Shown here piece by piece: positions 22,152 to 32,994 of a stretch of DNA of 64,000 nt (within the stretch, counting starts at the first letter, position 1; each line of letters starts with the position of its first letter). Source of the stretch: Sordaria brevicollis (lineage: Eukaryota > Ascomycota > Sordariomycetes > Sordariales > Sordariaceae); contig JAUTDP010000009.1 in assembly GCA_033439795.1 (NCBI GenBank), positions 2,232,001 to 2,296,000 of the forward strand. Reading direction: 5' to 3'. Under the pieces are notes generated by a model. It had not been told where the DNA came from. It was given only the letters and a program-made list of their open reading frames with translations, and ran no database searches. The position numbers and the translations under genes are program-made.

Positions 22152-24160
22152 ACATGCTCCCCGTTGTGCCGCCGGTGCCGTCGACTCCCATCTACTCCAG
22201 ACGCAACTCGGGCTGCCTCCAGTCACCAATGCAGCACAAGCCCTTCCTCAACCTCGACGCCATCACCAGCATGCCCATTCCTCAGGTGCTTACGCCCATG
22301 GCTTCTCCTCAGCCCATCCACGCCAGACCCGCCATCAAGCTCCAGACCGAGATGGACTACTGTGGCATGCCACCAAGCCCTCCTCTGACGCGTTCCAACA
22401 GCGCCGCCAGCAGCCCGCGCAGCTGTGATCTTCTCCAGACTCCCTGCAACCCCATGGTTTCGGGCATGGACGGTCTCGAGGTCAAGCCTGCTGGTCACGA
22501 GATGAAGCCTTACTCTCCTCCTCTCACGCCTGGTATGTATTTGTCTCCATTTTTTTCTATTGCGTGTTTTACCGGTTGAGTGCGTGCAGCATCCTTGGAA
22601 AGAGATGGAAAAGGAAGCGGGAACTTGGAAGTTGCAAGCTGAGCTCCGGTGGGTCGGAGAGTGGGAAGCGGTGACGGGATGAAATGTTGGCTGCAACTAA
22701 AAATGCCGGGCCTTGATAACGTGTTTCAAGATGGGAGCGGGATGTGGAGGCCGCTGCAGCACAGCACAAGTGCCAGGAAACCCGGCGGACGCGGCGACGG
22801 GACTCGTGGAATTGGATTGCGCTGCACGCACTGCGCTGGAGTGACAGTTGACTGGGTCCAACCTGCATTTTTTTGGGGCGCTGAATGAGCTGACCAGGAA
22901 CCCCAAATTTTAGTGTACCTTCCCGACCAGGCCCGCATCCAGGTGCCCATGCTCCCCTCCAATGACTCCTTGAACCTCAACACACCAAACACCACCACTG
23001 CTACCGCCAGCGGCCTCCTCACTCCCACTCCCACCTACGCCAGCCTGATCTCGCCTGCCGCGTCGCCGCTTGTCCAGCCGGCTTCCATCTTCCCGGTTCC
23101 CGTCGACGGCGTCTGCGATCCCCGCGAGCTTACCGTGGGCACTGTCAATTCGACCCTTGCTCCCGAGTACTTCCCCACCATCTACTCGCCCGACGAGGAG
23201 GACCGCGATTACTTCTCCCAAGGCATTGCCCCCCAGAGACTGGCCACCCCCTTCGACTACTCCTTCAACCCCCAGCTTACTGCCGGCCTCCCTGTCTTTG
23301 ACATCCTCTCTGTCTTGACCGACATTGACTCTGAGGACGAGTCTCCCTTCACCAGCGGCGCCTGCTCCCTGGTTGAGAGCTCCCCCAGCATCACCAGCCG
23401 CTCTCGCTCCAGCTCCGGCGCTGCCAGCTCCGTCGACCAGTCCAGCCTTTTCTGCGACGAGCTTGAGGACAGACACGACGCCGAGTCGGTTGAGGACGAC
23501 TGCTGCTCTGACGACGAGGCCCGCCCCAGCAAGAGGGCAAGGCACGCACGCAAGCCCACCATGGACGTCGCTGCCGACAACCAGACCGCCAGCACCGAGA
23601 AGCAGGCCCCCGCTACCGAGCACACCCAGCAGGCCGCCAGCGCCGAGCCCGAGAGCAACAACACCGAGTCCAACGCTACCACCGAGTCCTCGGTCGAGGC
23701 CGGTGAGCAGGCGTCGACACCTCTCCCCGTGCCTACCAACCGCCGCGGCCGCAAGCAGTCTTTGACCGAAGACCCCTCCAAGACCTTCAAGTGTGACATC
23801 TGCAACCGTCGCTTCCGTCGCCAGGAGCATCTGAAGCGCCACCACAGGTCTCTTCACACTCAGGACAAGCCTTTCGAGTGCAACGAGTGTGGTAAGAAGT
23901 TCTCCCGCTCCGACAACTTGTCCCAGCATGCCCGTACGCACGGCTCTGGCTCGCTTGTCATGGATCTAATCAACGATCCCGAGCTGATGGGCATGCACCA
24001 CCCTGGCTTCATCCATCATCCGATGATGGGTACCGGCCTCACCAACGAGGACTGCCACAACTTCGGCAAGGTCCTCTTCCAGGTCGCTTCCGAGGTCCCT
24101 GGCAGCGACTCTTCGGATGACAGCGATTCCAACAAGAAGAAGCGGAGAAGAGGCGAGTGA
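22043..24160 (+). CDS. msn-1: MSN2/4 (SEB1)-type C2H2 zinc-finger stress transcription factor
   Basis: Nuclear activator expected to bind STRE sequences (AGGGG) and control general stress genes. Exons 22043-22532 and 22914-24160 (381-nt intron, GTATGT...TTTTAG, phase 1) give 578 aa. Two adjacent C2H2 fingers near the C-terminus are diagnostic. Finger 1 starts at Cys457 ([17 protein letters not shown]) and finger 2 at Cys486 ([17 protein letters not shown]), with the short linker and RQEHLKR/RSDNLSQ recognition helices of the Msn2/4 class. The rest is low-complexity: an N-terminal Pro/Ser-rich region with [13 protein letters not shown] phospho-site motifs, acidic patches ([10 protein letters not shown]) and a basic KKKRRRGE terminus. 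The name msn-1 is by recollection of Neurospora usage; seb-1 is also used for this family. The intron is several times longer than others here. Confidence 0.92.
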
Positions 24161-25442
24161 ATAGCCTTCAGTGCGCTTTTCTGATACCCCGCTTGTTCAC
24201 TTCTTCGCACACTCTTCCCCATTAATGACGTTCTTCGCAAGTGGAACGGAGCCGTCGTTATTGATGTTAGACATGAACCATTATGAGATTCATTAGCCGA
24301 AATACCCCATACTACCCATCGGCACTTTACAAGGATCAAAAGAATTATAGAGAGAGAGGGGACGAAGACTCCCCATGGTTAACGAACGATGGATGCGCAA
24401 TATTCCAATAGGGTATTGCAAGACTCCCCGGGTTTTGAGTTTATGATTGATTGGAGGAGGGACAGCAGTCTCTGTCTGTCTCAATGCGCGCATACAGCGA
24501 GCGAGTTGTTTTTGGGAGTTTTTACTCCCTTATTACCTTTTTTTGTTACACATTTTTTCCCCCGATGTTTCCAGAGCATTTTAATCGTTCGGGTGGGACG
24601 GAGCAGCTGGCTCAGCCGTCTTCACTTGGACATGTACATGTTTTCTTCATATTTTTCATCTTCTTCTTCTACTACTACTCAACAAAAAGGGCTGTTTGTT
24701 TCTCCCTCCTCCACATCATACATACTCGATTCCGCAAGATACCTACTGTATCAGGACTGTATCGTCGTTAGCTTAGTGTTAGCATCACACAAAGACTCGG
24801 ACCACTATTTGGTCTGAGAAAAGAATAAAGGCATAAATTGCACATTAAAATAACTCTCGCTTTCTCTTTCATCCTTTGGTGAACTGTCATACCACGCTCT
24901 ACTCTTTGCATTGGTGTTCAACTTGGTGAAATCTCGATAGTTGGTGGTTATGCACAGCACGGCCCAAAGTGCCTGCTGTTAACGATGTACCTCAGAGATG
25001 CCCTAAACTCGCCAAATATGCGGGCTCAATTAGTACTTCCTTAGCGCAACGCCGCCTGGGTAGTATCCCCACTGGAGTTGCAGTGAGTGAAGTTTTGATT
25101 GTTGACCAGACGATGAAGCAACATTCTCACGACTACATCTCAATAGCTCATCAACCCAAGTGAGTGTCCCCCTAACCATGCTTGTACATAAATTCTGACA
25201 ACTGACCTCTCTCACCAGCAACACGTGTCCGCGGTCCGTATTGGAGTCGCGGCACCATCGTCCAAGTCCCACATCTCAGGTCCTTGAGTTGTTGTCGTCA
25301 CCTCAGGGCATTAGCAGGACAACCGAGAAGTCTTCCTGCCTAGCGATTATCCAACAACACTCACCAGAGGGACCACGCGAGCGAAGAACGCCCTATCAGT
25401 CACACCCACTTCATCCAGCACACACAAACCCCGGCCGCCACC
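24161..25442. other. msn-1 3' region and dph6 promoter/leader
   Basis: Contains the 3' UTR of the zinc-finger gene and the upstream region of dph6. A consensus-like intron, 25160-25218 (GTGAGT donor, CTGAC branch, CACCAG acceptor, 59 nt), probably lies in the dph6 5' UTR because no coding frame crosses it. No additional gene is seen. Confidence 0.5.
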
Positions 25443-28253
25443 ATGGCCACCTCCACGGCCCCTACTCCTTCACCCCAAGGAGGACAAGGAGAAAGCCTAA
25501 ACGTCATCGCCCTCATCTCCGGCGGCAAAGACAGCTTTTTCTCTGTTCTTCACTGTCTCGCCCACGGTCATAACGTGGTAGCGCTGGCTAATTTACATCC
25601 ACCTGAGACATCCAGTACAGCAGTGGGTGATGGAGAAGGAAATGATGAGAAGGATGAGGAAGACCTCAACAGCTTCATGTACCAAACCGTCGGCCACACC
25701 GTGATCCCCCTCTACGCCGAAGCAACAGGTATCCCGCTTTATCGCCAGCCGATCTTGGGCGGGGCTACGCAGGGGAGGGATTATTCGCATTTTTCTTCGA
25801 CGGCCAGTGTGTCGAAGATAGCTCCGGAAGGGGCTACTACTGCTCACGTCCAAAAGAAGGTTGAAGGAGACGAAGGAGACGAAACAGAATCCATGCTCCC
25901 CCTTCTCCTCTCCATCAAGCGCGCCCACCCCACCGCCAACGCCCTCTGCGCCGGCGCCATCCTCTCCACCTACCAGCGCACCCGCGTCGAGTCGGTCGCT
26001 GTCCGACTCGGTCTGACACCGCTAGCCTTTTTGTGGAAATTTCCCATCTTGCCCGTCCCGGCCTGGACTCCTCCCGAGAGTGCGGACGCGCAGTTGTTGG
26101 ATGACATGGCCTCTGCCGGGATGGAGGCGCGGATTATTAAAGTTGCGAGCGGGGGGCTGGATGATTCTTTCCTGTGGACGAATGTGGCGGACCCCGTGGG
26201 AAAAGCGAGGATTGTGAGGAGTATGAGGAGGTTTGGGACGGCGGCGAATGAGAAGGGGGCGGTGATTGGGGAGGGAGGGGAGTTTGAGACGTTGGTTTTG
26301 GATGGACCGGGACGGTTGTTTAAGAAGAGGATTGTAGTGGAGGAAGGGGATAGGAGGGTTGTGAGAGAGGGTGGGGGGTGTGCGTGGTTGAGTTTTGGGG
26401 GGGCTAGGTTGGTTGATAAGCAGACGGCTGCGGAGAGTGAAGGCGAGGATGGTGGAAAGATCAGAGTTCCGGATTTGTGGGATGCCAGGTTTGTTGGGGT
26501 GTTGGAGGGGTTGAAGAGGGATTCTGGTGCTGAGAAGAAGGCTGAGATTCTGGCTCAACTCAGCTTGGATGGTCAACAAGGCTTGCCAAAGCAAGAAGGT
26601 ATACCTCAGCTTGGCCAGCTTCAGAGCCTCGACAACAACAAGGTACAACAATGGTGCTTCTTCGACAATGCTTCAGTCGGCAGCACGATCGAGACGGAAA
26701 CATCAGCACTTATTACCCAAATCCGCCAAAGACTTCAGCAGCTCAACCTCCCTCCCTCCGCAATCCTCACATCCACCATCCTTCTTCGTCAAATGACCGA
26801 CTTCCCCGCCGTCAACACCATCTACGGCGCCCTCTTTGACGCCCCCAATCCTCCATCCAGAGTCTGTGTTGCCTGTGGTGACTCTCTCTCCGCCCTCGCT
26901 GCCGGCGACAACAGCAACAGCGACAGCAACATCAACATCGCCATCTACCTCACCGTTCACACCGGCTTCACCACCAAAACCGACCAAAGACGACAGGGTC
27001 TCCACGTGCAATCCCGCTCCTACTGGGCTCCCGCCAACATTGGGCCATACAGCCAAGCCATTTCGATTCCCTTGGCCAGTCTATCCTCTTCATCATCTTC
27101 TGTGGGTGATGGTCCAAGACTAGTAACCATAGCAGGCCAAATCCCTCTCGTACCCGCCACCATGACCTTACCCCCTATTTCTGGTGATGAACCAGAACAG
27201 GAGACATTAAACACTCAACTGGCCCTTTCCCTTCAACACCTCTGGAGAATTGGTCTCGAAGTGGGTGTTCAATGGTGGTCTAGCGCCGTGGCTTATTTCC
27301 CCTCTACTTCTGCCTCTCCCTCCACTCCCTCCTCTCTGTCAACGACGAAAATGCCCATGAGCGCCAAAGCCAAACTAGCCTACAAAGCATGGAAATCCGC
27401 CCACCAGTGGCCATCCAAAGCCTCCTCCTCGGACTTCAGCCCCGAGAACTCAGATGGAGATGACGACTCTGAAGACTCAGAAAACGAAGACTCGGACGAC
27501 GAAAACGGCCCCGACCTCTGGGACAGGAAATTCAACCCCAAGTATATGTCCTTCGCCACCACCTCTTCTTCTTCCTCTCCCACCTCAGGCGAGTCAGCAT
27601 TACCCGACTGGAAAATCCTCTCCAACAAAATCAGCAAGAAACAAAAGAGAAAGACCATCCTGCCACCGTTCTTCGCGGCTGAAGTAGCCGAGTTACCCCG
27701 TTCCGCGGGCGTGGAGTGGCATGCCCACTTGGGTATTGCCAATTCTGCGGCTAAACGCGTGGAGGTTTTAGATAGCTTCTTGGTGGATGTGGAAGGGATG
27801 GGAGAGGTGGAGGTTCATCAAACTGCTGTTCACTCCCCTGTTTCTTCTTCCACGTCTGGTCAAGACGATGACGACGACAGCGACGACTTCGAAGGCGGTA
27901 ACAACGACGACAAGAATGGGGGAGTCAAAAAGCAGCCCGCTTTGCTTCAGACGATCCTCATCGAGAGGAGCACGGTTGGCGGTTCGGCTTTGGTCAGGAC
28001 AAAGCTGGATGAAATTGCTCGATTGGCTGTGGATCGGTTGGCTACTGCTACCTCTGGTCAGGAACAGCGGCAAGGGGAGGAACCGTCGGTGATGGTGCGG
28101 TATGTAGATGTCTCCGCTGCCGGCCCCCTTGGTGGAGGACAAGGTTTTGATGGTGGACGCCAAAATGTGCCAGTGGTACCGTGTGCATCACTTTGGAGCG
28201 GTGCTGGAGAGAGGTTGGCGTCTGTGACGATTTACCAGAGTGTGTTTGAATAA
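25443..28253 (+). CDS. dph6: Diphthine--ammonia ligase with fused YjgF/RidA-like domains
   Basis: ATP-dependent last step of diphthamide formation on elongation factor 2 (diphthine amidation), cytosolic. A single 936-codon exon begins in an ideal context (GCCACCATGG). The N-terminal adenine-nucleotide alpha-hydrolase-like domain shows the PP-loop SGGKDS at residues 26-31 and the later GEGGEFETLVLDGPG motif. The long C-terminal half carries two YjgF/UK114-like segments, one around the NTIYGALFDAPNPPSRVCV stretch and one starting near SYWAPANIGPYSQAI. This matches the yeast YLR143W architecture. An acidic, Ser-rich insertion (about residues 660-690, DGDDDSEDSENEDSDDE) and a second acidic block near 810-825 enlarge the protein compared with the roughly 700-residue yeast form. 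It is convergent with arg-3. Confidence 0.93.
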   Translation: MATSTAPTPSPQGGQGESLNVIALISGGKDSFFSVLHCLAHGHNVVALANLHPPETSSTAVGDGEGNDEKDEEDLNSFMYQTVGHTVIPLYAEATGIPLYRQPILGGATQGRDYSHFSSTASVSKIAPEGATTAHVQKKVEGDEGDETESMLPLLLSIKRAHPTANALCAGAILSTYQRTRVESVAVRLGLTPLAFLWKFPILPVPAWTPPESADAQLLDDMASAGMEARIIKVASGGLDDSFLWTNVADPVGKARIVRSMRRFGTAANEKGAVIGEGGEFETLVLDGPGRLFKKRIVVEEGDRRVVREGGGCAWLSFGGARLVDKQTAAESEGEDGGKIRVPDLWDARFVGVLEGLKRDSGAEKKAEILAQLSLDGQQGLPKQEGIPQLGQLQSLDNNKVQQWCFFDNASVGSTIETETSALITQIRQRLQQLNLPPSAILTSTILLRQMTDFPAVNTIYGALFDAPNPPSRVCVACGDSLSALAAGDNSNSDSNINIAIYLTVHTGFTTKTDQRRQGLHVQSRSYWAPANIGPYSQAISIPLASLSSSSSSVGDGPRLVTIAGQIPLVPATMTLPPISGDEPEQETLNTQLALSLQHLWRIGLEVGVQWWSSAVAYFPSTSASPSTPSSLSTTKMPMSAKAKLAYKAWKSAHQWPSKASSSDFSPENSDGDDDSEDSENEDSDDENGPDLWDRKFNPKYMSFATTSSSSSPTSGESALPDWKILSNKISKKQKRKTILPPFFAAEVAELPRSAGVEWHAHLGIANSAAKRVEVLDSFLVDVEGMGEVEVHQTAVHSPVSSSTSGQDDDDDSDDFEGGNNDDKNGGVKKQPALLQTILIERSTVGGSALVRTKLDEIARLAVDRLATATSGQEQRQGEEPSVMVRYVDVSAAGPLGGGQGFDGGRQNVPVVPCASLWSGAGERLASVTIYQSVFE

Positions 28254-28942
28254 GTACGTCTACTATCTGGCGAAAATCGTCGTATGTAGGGGAACAAGAA
28301 CTGCGGTTCTGTACTTAAATTCTATCAATATATAGTCTGACATGCCCAAGATGGGCACGATCTAGTTCTTTATAACTATGTGTGTCTCGTGCAATAGCCA
28401 CTCACCAACTCAGTGGCACATTCAGATACCATATAGGCACGGCATCAGTCTCTCCTTCTCTGTTCCAAACACACACCATGCATACATCACCGACGTATAT
28501 ATCCTGTAGATCCAGCAGAGGCGATGATGATGAAGAGAGTGGAGTATTGGCCTCTGAAGAAGAGACGAAAGGAATAAGAAAGCTACATACTGCACATAAT
28601 GATGGGTATGACACACCGTAGAAGATTTTTGAAATTAGATAGGATGAAAATTTCGATCCCGTACCAACATATCAACAATATCTAAACAGCAAAGAAAAAG
28701 AAATCATAAACAAACAAAGAACTAACACCGGTTCCTTTTCCCCGCTTAGTATAGAGACACATCCATCCATCCACATTTGGGAGAATCCAAAACCCTTCCA
28801 ACACAACCTTTAAACGCCCTTTTTATGAGTTGTTGAAAATGACTTTTGACACCCCCCATGCGCGTGATTTTTCTTTTTTTGAACACGTCCTTCAAAATGG
28901 TGAAAAAGAAAAAGCAATCAAACAGAATGGTATCATAGTCAT
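28254..28942. other. Convergent 3' UTR interval between dph6 and arg-3
   Basis: 690 bp separating two stop codons, AT-rich and without a coding frame. It presumably contains both polyadenylation regions. Confidence 0.6.
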
Positions 28943-31900
28943 TTACAAAGGCTTGCCGCCGATGAACTCGGACCACCTGCGGACCTCGGAGGGGATACCC
29001 TCGGGGCGGGGCAGCTTCTCAGCCATGCACTGGGCGAAAAGCATAGCGGTCTAGTAAAGAGGGAGAACACGTTAGCTTTCAGTCACCAGGTAATGAAGAG
29101 TCAGTAGGGAAGCTTACCTGGGGCTCCATGAAGAGAGGAACGCCGAAGTCGACGGCGTTACGACGCATGACGTAGTCAACATCGAAGATGGTCTTGCCAC
29201 GAGCCTGAGCAAGGTTGAAGACACCACGGATGTTGTTCTTGGCGAAGACCTCACGAAGGGCACGCTTGTCATCAGTGGGGAAGGCAATGACCTCGACGTT
29301 GATCTTGTGCTTGGTAGAGGACTCGAGGAACTGCTTGACCTCGTTGTCGGCAGCGTAGAGCTTGTAGCCGAGAGGGGCGAGGTAGTCGACAATGGTGGTC
29401 AACCAGCTCTTGTTGAGCTCGCCACCGAAGAGGAGACCCTCACCAGGCTCAGGAACGCGGAAGTTCATGGCGGACTGGAGAGAGGCCCAGTAGGCATCGA
29501 CGAGATCCTTACCGAAGCAGGCCATCTCACCGGTAGAGGCCATCTCGACGCCGAGGAAGGGGTCGGCACCGGCAAGACGGGTCCAGGAGAACTGGGGAAC
29601 CTTGGTGGCGAGGTAGTCACGCTTGACAGCCATGAGATCAGTGGGCTCAGGGACGTTCTTGCCGACAAGGGCCTTGGTAGCAGCATCGATGAAGTTGACG
29701 CCGAGGACCTTGGAGACGAAGGGGAACGAACGAGAGGCACGGAGGTTGCACTCGATGACCTTGAGGGCCGGGAGGCCACCCTCGGGATCATCAGCCTTGA
29801 TGATCTGCATGTTGAAGGGACCAGTGATTCTCCAGGCCTTGGCGACCTTCTGGGCGATCTCCTTGACGCGGTCCATGGTGGTCTGGTCAAGGTTGGCGGG
29901 AGGGAGGACGAGGGTGGCATCACCGGAGTGGACACCAGCCTGCTCAACGTGCTCAGAGACGGCGTGGAGGATGAGGTTACCCTCAGAGGCGACACCATCA
30001 ACATCGATCTCCTGGGCGCCCTCGATGAACTTGGTGATAACAACGGGGTGCTCGGGGGAGACGTTGGCGGCAGCCTCAAGCTTGTCCTTGAGGTCCTCCT
30101 TGCTGCGGATAACGGTCATGGCGGCACCGGACAGGACATAAGAGGGACGAACAAGGACGGGGTAGCCGACCTCCTCAGCGAACTTCTCAGCATCCTCAAC
30201 GGAGGTAAGCTCCTTCCAGGCGGGCTGATCAACGCCGATGCTGTCGAGGATCTCAGAGAACTTCTGTCTATCCTCAGCACGGTCGATATCGCGGGGATCA
30301 GTGCCGAGAACGCGGGCCTTGCCAGTCTCCTGGAGACGGAGGGCAATGTTCTGGGGAAGCTGACCGCCGACAGAGACGACAACACCAGAGGCGCTCTCGA
30401 GCTCGTAGATATCCATGACACGCTCGTAGGAAAGCTCCTCGAAGTAGAGCTTATCAGCGGTATCGAAATCAGTAGAGTAGGTCTCGGGGTTGTAGTTGAT
30501 CATGACGGTCTTCTCGCCCATGGCCCTGAGAGCCTGGGTGGCGCTGACAGCGCACCAATCGAACTCGACGGAGGAACCGATACGGTAGACACCGCTGCCG
30601 AGAATGACGGTACCCTTATCCTCGAAGGTGACGTCGTGGGAAGAGGCGTTGTAGGTGGTGTAAAGGTAGTTGGTATCGGCAGGGAACTCGGCAGCAAGGG
30701 TATCGATCTTCTTAACCCAGGGGCGGATACCGAAGTTCTTTCTGGCGGCGCGGACAAGGTCCTCAGTGCTGTTGACAGCGAGGGCGATCTGCTTATCGGA
30801 GAAACCGAGCTTCTTGGCCTTGAGGATGTGCTCCTTCTTGAGGGCCTCGAGGCTGCCAAGCTGCTGCATCTCCTTCTGGCAGTCAACAATGTTCTGGAGC
30901 TTGTAGAGGAACCACTTGTCAATCTTGGTAAGCTCGTGGACCTTCTCAACGGAGTAGTTCTCGTGGAGCATGGCCTGGCCAACAGCCAACCAGCGGCGGT
31001 CTGTAGGGTTCTGGAGCTCGAAGTCAAGGTCCTCGAACTTGTCACCCTGGAAACCAACGAAGCGGGGGTCGACCTGGCGGATAGCCTTCTGGAAGGACTC
31101 CTCGAAGGTACGGCCAATAGCCATAACCTCACCAACAGACTTCATGGCAGAGCCAATGTCGCGCTTGACGTGCTGGAACTTGGAAAGATCCCACCTGGGA
31201 ATCTTGGTGACGATGTAATCGAGAGAGGGCTCGAAGTTGGCGGTGGTGGTCTTGGTAACAGCGTTGGGAAGCTCGGGCAAGCTGTGGCCGAGACCGATCT
31301 TGGCGGCAGTGTAGGCCAGAGGGTAACCGGTAGCCTTGGAGGCGAGGGCAGACGAGCGGGAAAGACGAGCGTTGACCTCAATGACACGGTAGTCAAGGCC
31401 ATCGGGCTGGAGGGCATACTGGACGTTGCATTCACCAACGACGCCCAAGTGACGGACAATCTTGATGGCAGCGGAACGGAGCATGTGGTATTCCTCATCG
31501 CTGAGGGTCTGGGAAGGAGCAACGACGATAGAGTCACCGGTGTGGATACCGAGGGGGTCGAAGTTCTCCATGTTGCAGACAGTAATGCAGTTGTTGTTGG
31601 CATCACGGACGACCTCGTACTCGACCTCCTTCCAGCCCTTGAGGGACTTCTCAACCAAAATCTGGGGGGAGAGGGTCAGGGAGCGAGCAGCCATGTTGCG
31701 GAGCTCCTCCTCGTTGTTGGCGAAACCGGAACCGAGACCACCAAGGGCGTAGGCAGCACGGACGATAATGGGGTAGCCAATCTTGTTGGCAGCATCGAGA
31801 GCCTCATCGACGGTGTTGACGGCAATGGACTTGGCGATGGGGATGTTGATCTCCTCAAGGGCCTTGGCGAAGAGATCTCTGTCCTCGGAAAGCTCCAACG

Positions 31901-32582
31901 TCCTGACGCTGGTACCGAGAACCTTGACGCCGTACTTCTCGAAGAGGCCGAGCTTCTGCATCTGGACACCCAAGTTGAGGGCGGTCTGACCACCGAAGGA
32001 CAGGAAGATACCATCGGGCTTCTCCCTCTGGATAACGTACTCGACGTACTCGGGGGTGACGGGGAGGTAGTAGACCTCGTCGGCGAGGGAGTGGTTGGTC
32101 TGGATGGTAGCGATGTTGGGGTTGATCAAGACGGAAGCGACACCGGCCTCCTTGAGGGCCTTGAGAGCCTGAGAACCTGGATGGGTAGAGTATGGTCAGT
32201 CATTCTGTTTGTTTTCCTATCATGATACTCAAAACATACCAGAGTAGTCGAACTCGCCGGCCTGACCAATGGCAAGACCACCGGAGCCGATAACAAGCAC
32301 CTTCTTGACATCAACATGGTCGCGGGGCTTGACGACGCCGCTCTGGATATAAGCCTTCGCATCGGGGGCAGGCTGAGAGGCAGTGGCCGCGGCAGCAGAG
32401 GCGGAGAGCCACCTCTTCTGGGAGGACAGCCTCTGGGCGGCGTTGGCCTGTGTCTGGAAGATGGAGGAGGGGTTCTGGGCGCCAGAGGAGATAGTCCTCA
32501 GTTGGGACGCCTGGACGGGGACCCGCCGACCATGGCGGAGGAGAGCAGGAGCTCGGCCAGCCTTGTGCACGGTCGACAGCAT
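28943..32582 (-). CDS. arg-3: Carbamoyl phosphate synthase, arginine-specific, large subunit
   Basis: Makes carbamoyl phosphate from bicarbonate, ATP and ammonia supplied by the small glutaminase subunit (ARG-2) for mitochondrial arginine synthesis. Exons 32240-32582, 29118-32176 and 28943-29050 (63- and 67-nt introns, GTATGT and GTAAGC donors) give 1169 aa. The start is an Arg/Ser/Ala-rich mitochondrial presequence with almost no acidic residues over the first 50 residues. The first synthetase half opens with VLVIGSGGLAIGQAGEFDYSG. The second repeats the ATP-grasp fold (VILGSGVYRIGSSVEFDWC) and the C-terminus is an MGS-like allosteric domain. There is no glutaminase or aspartate transcarbamoylase fusion, so it is the arginine and not the pyrimidine enzyme. 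A TGACTCA site lies about 170 bp upstream of the ATG. Very strong codon bias leaves a long spurious antisense frame. Confidence 0.97.
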
Positions 32583-32751
32583 TATGTCCGAATATGGGGG
32601 GGGAGGGTGTTTGAAGAAAAAAAAAAGAAGAGGAGAAAAAAAGAAGGAAAGACTAGAAAGGCCTCGTGTGGGCGGCGGGGAGGGGGCCGATGTCTTGTAT
32701 ATTCAACAAACAACCTGTGTAGTAGAAATCAAACCCCGGATTCAGACCAAT

Positions 32752-32758
32752 TGACTCA
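32752..32758 (+). promoter_or_regulatory. CPC-1/GCN4-type site upstream of arg-3
   Basis: A perfect TGACTCA lies about 170 bp upstream of the arg-3 start codon, the usual placement for a cross-pathway control element in fungal amino-acid genes. Binding by CPC-1 is inferred from the motif and the pathway. Confidence 0.6.
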
Positions 32759-32950
32759 ATCTCGGGTCTCCCGTCCGTACTTTTCGGATTTTCGCGCTTT
32801 TAATTTTGGCGGAGAAGGGAACTGGAGAGGTGGGACGGAAGGAGGGACGGAGCGCGGTGACTGGTTATGATGGCCGGCGCGCAGAGACAAATAATTCCCA
32901 GAACCGGCCGTTGTGGGGAGGGCCGATAAGCAGATAAGGCCGGCGCCAGG

Positions 32951-32994
32951 GTGGTTGCTGGTGGTTGCTGGTGGTTGCTGGTGGTTGCTGGTGG
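32951..32994 (+). repeat. 10-bp minisatellite GTGGTTGCTG x4
   Basis: Four perfect tandem copies of GTGGTTGCTG plus four further bases lie in the arg-3 upstream region, about 370 bp before the start codon. No function is visible. Confidence 0.95.

Noticed and set aside
22910..23941. A 343-codon open frame antisense to the zinc-finger gene
   Set aside because: Antisense shadow of GC-rich third positions, valine/glycine-rich, no domain.
29307..32225. A 972-codon open frame on the plus strand opposite arg-3
   Set aside because: It is the antisense shadow of a strongly codon-biased, certain gene. Its translation is Leu/Gly/Asp/Val monotony without any domain.
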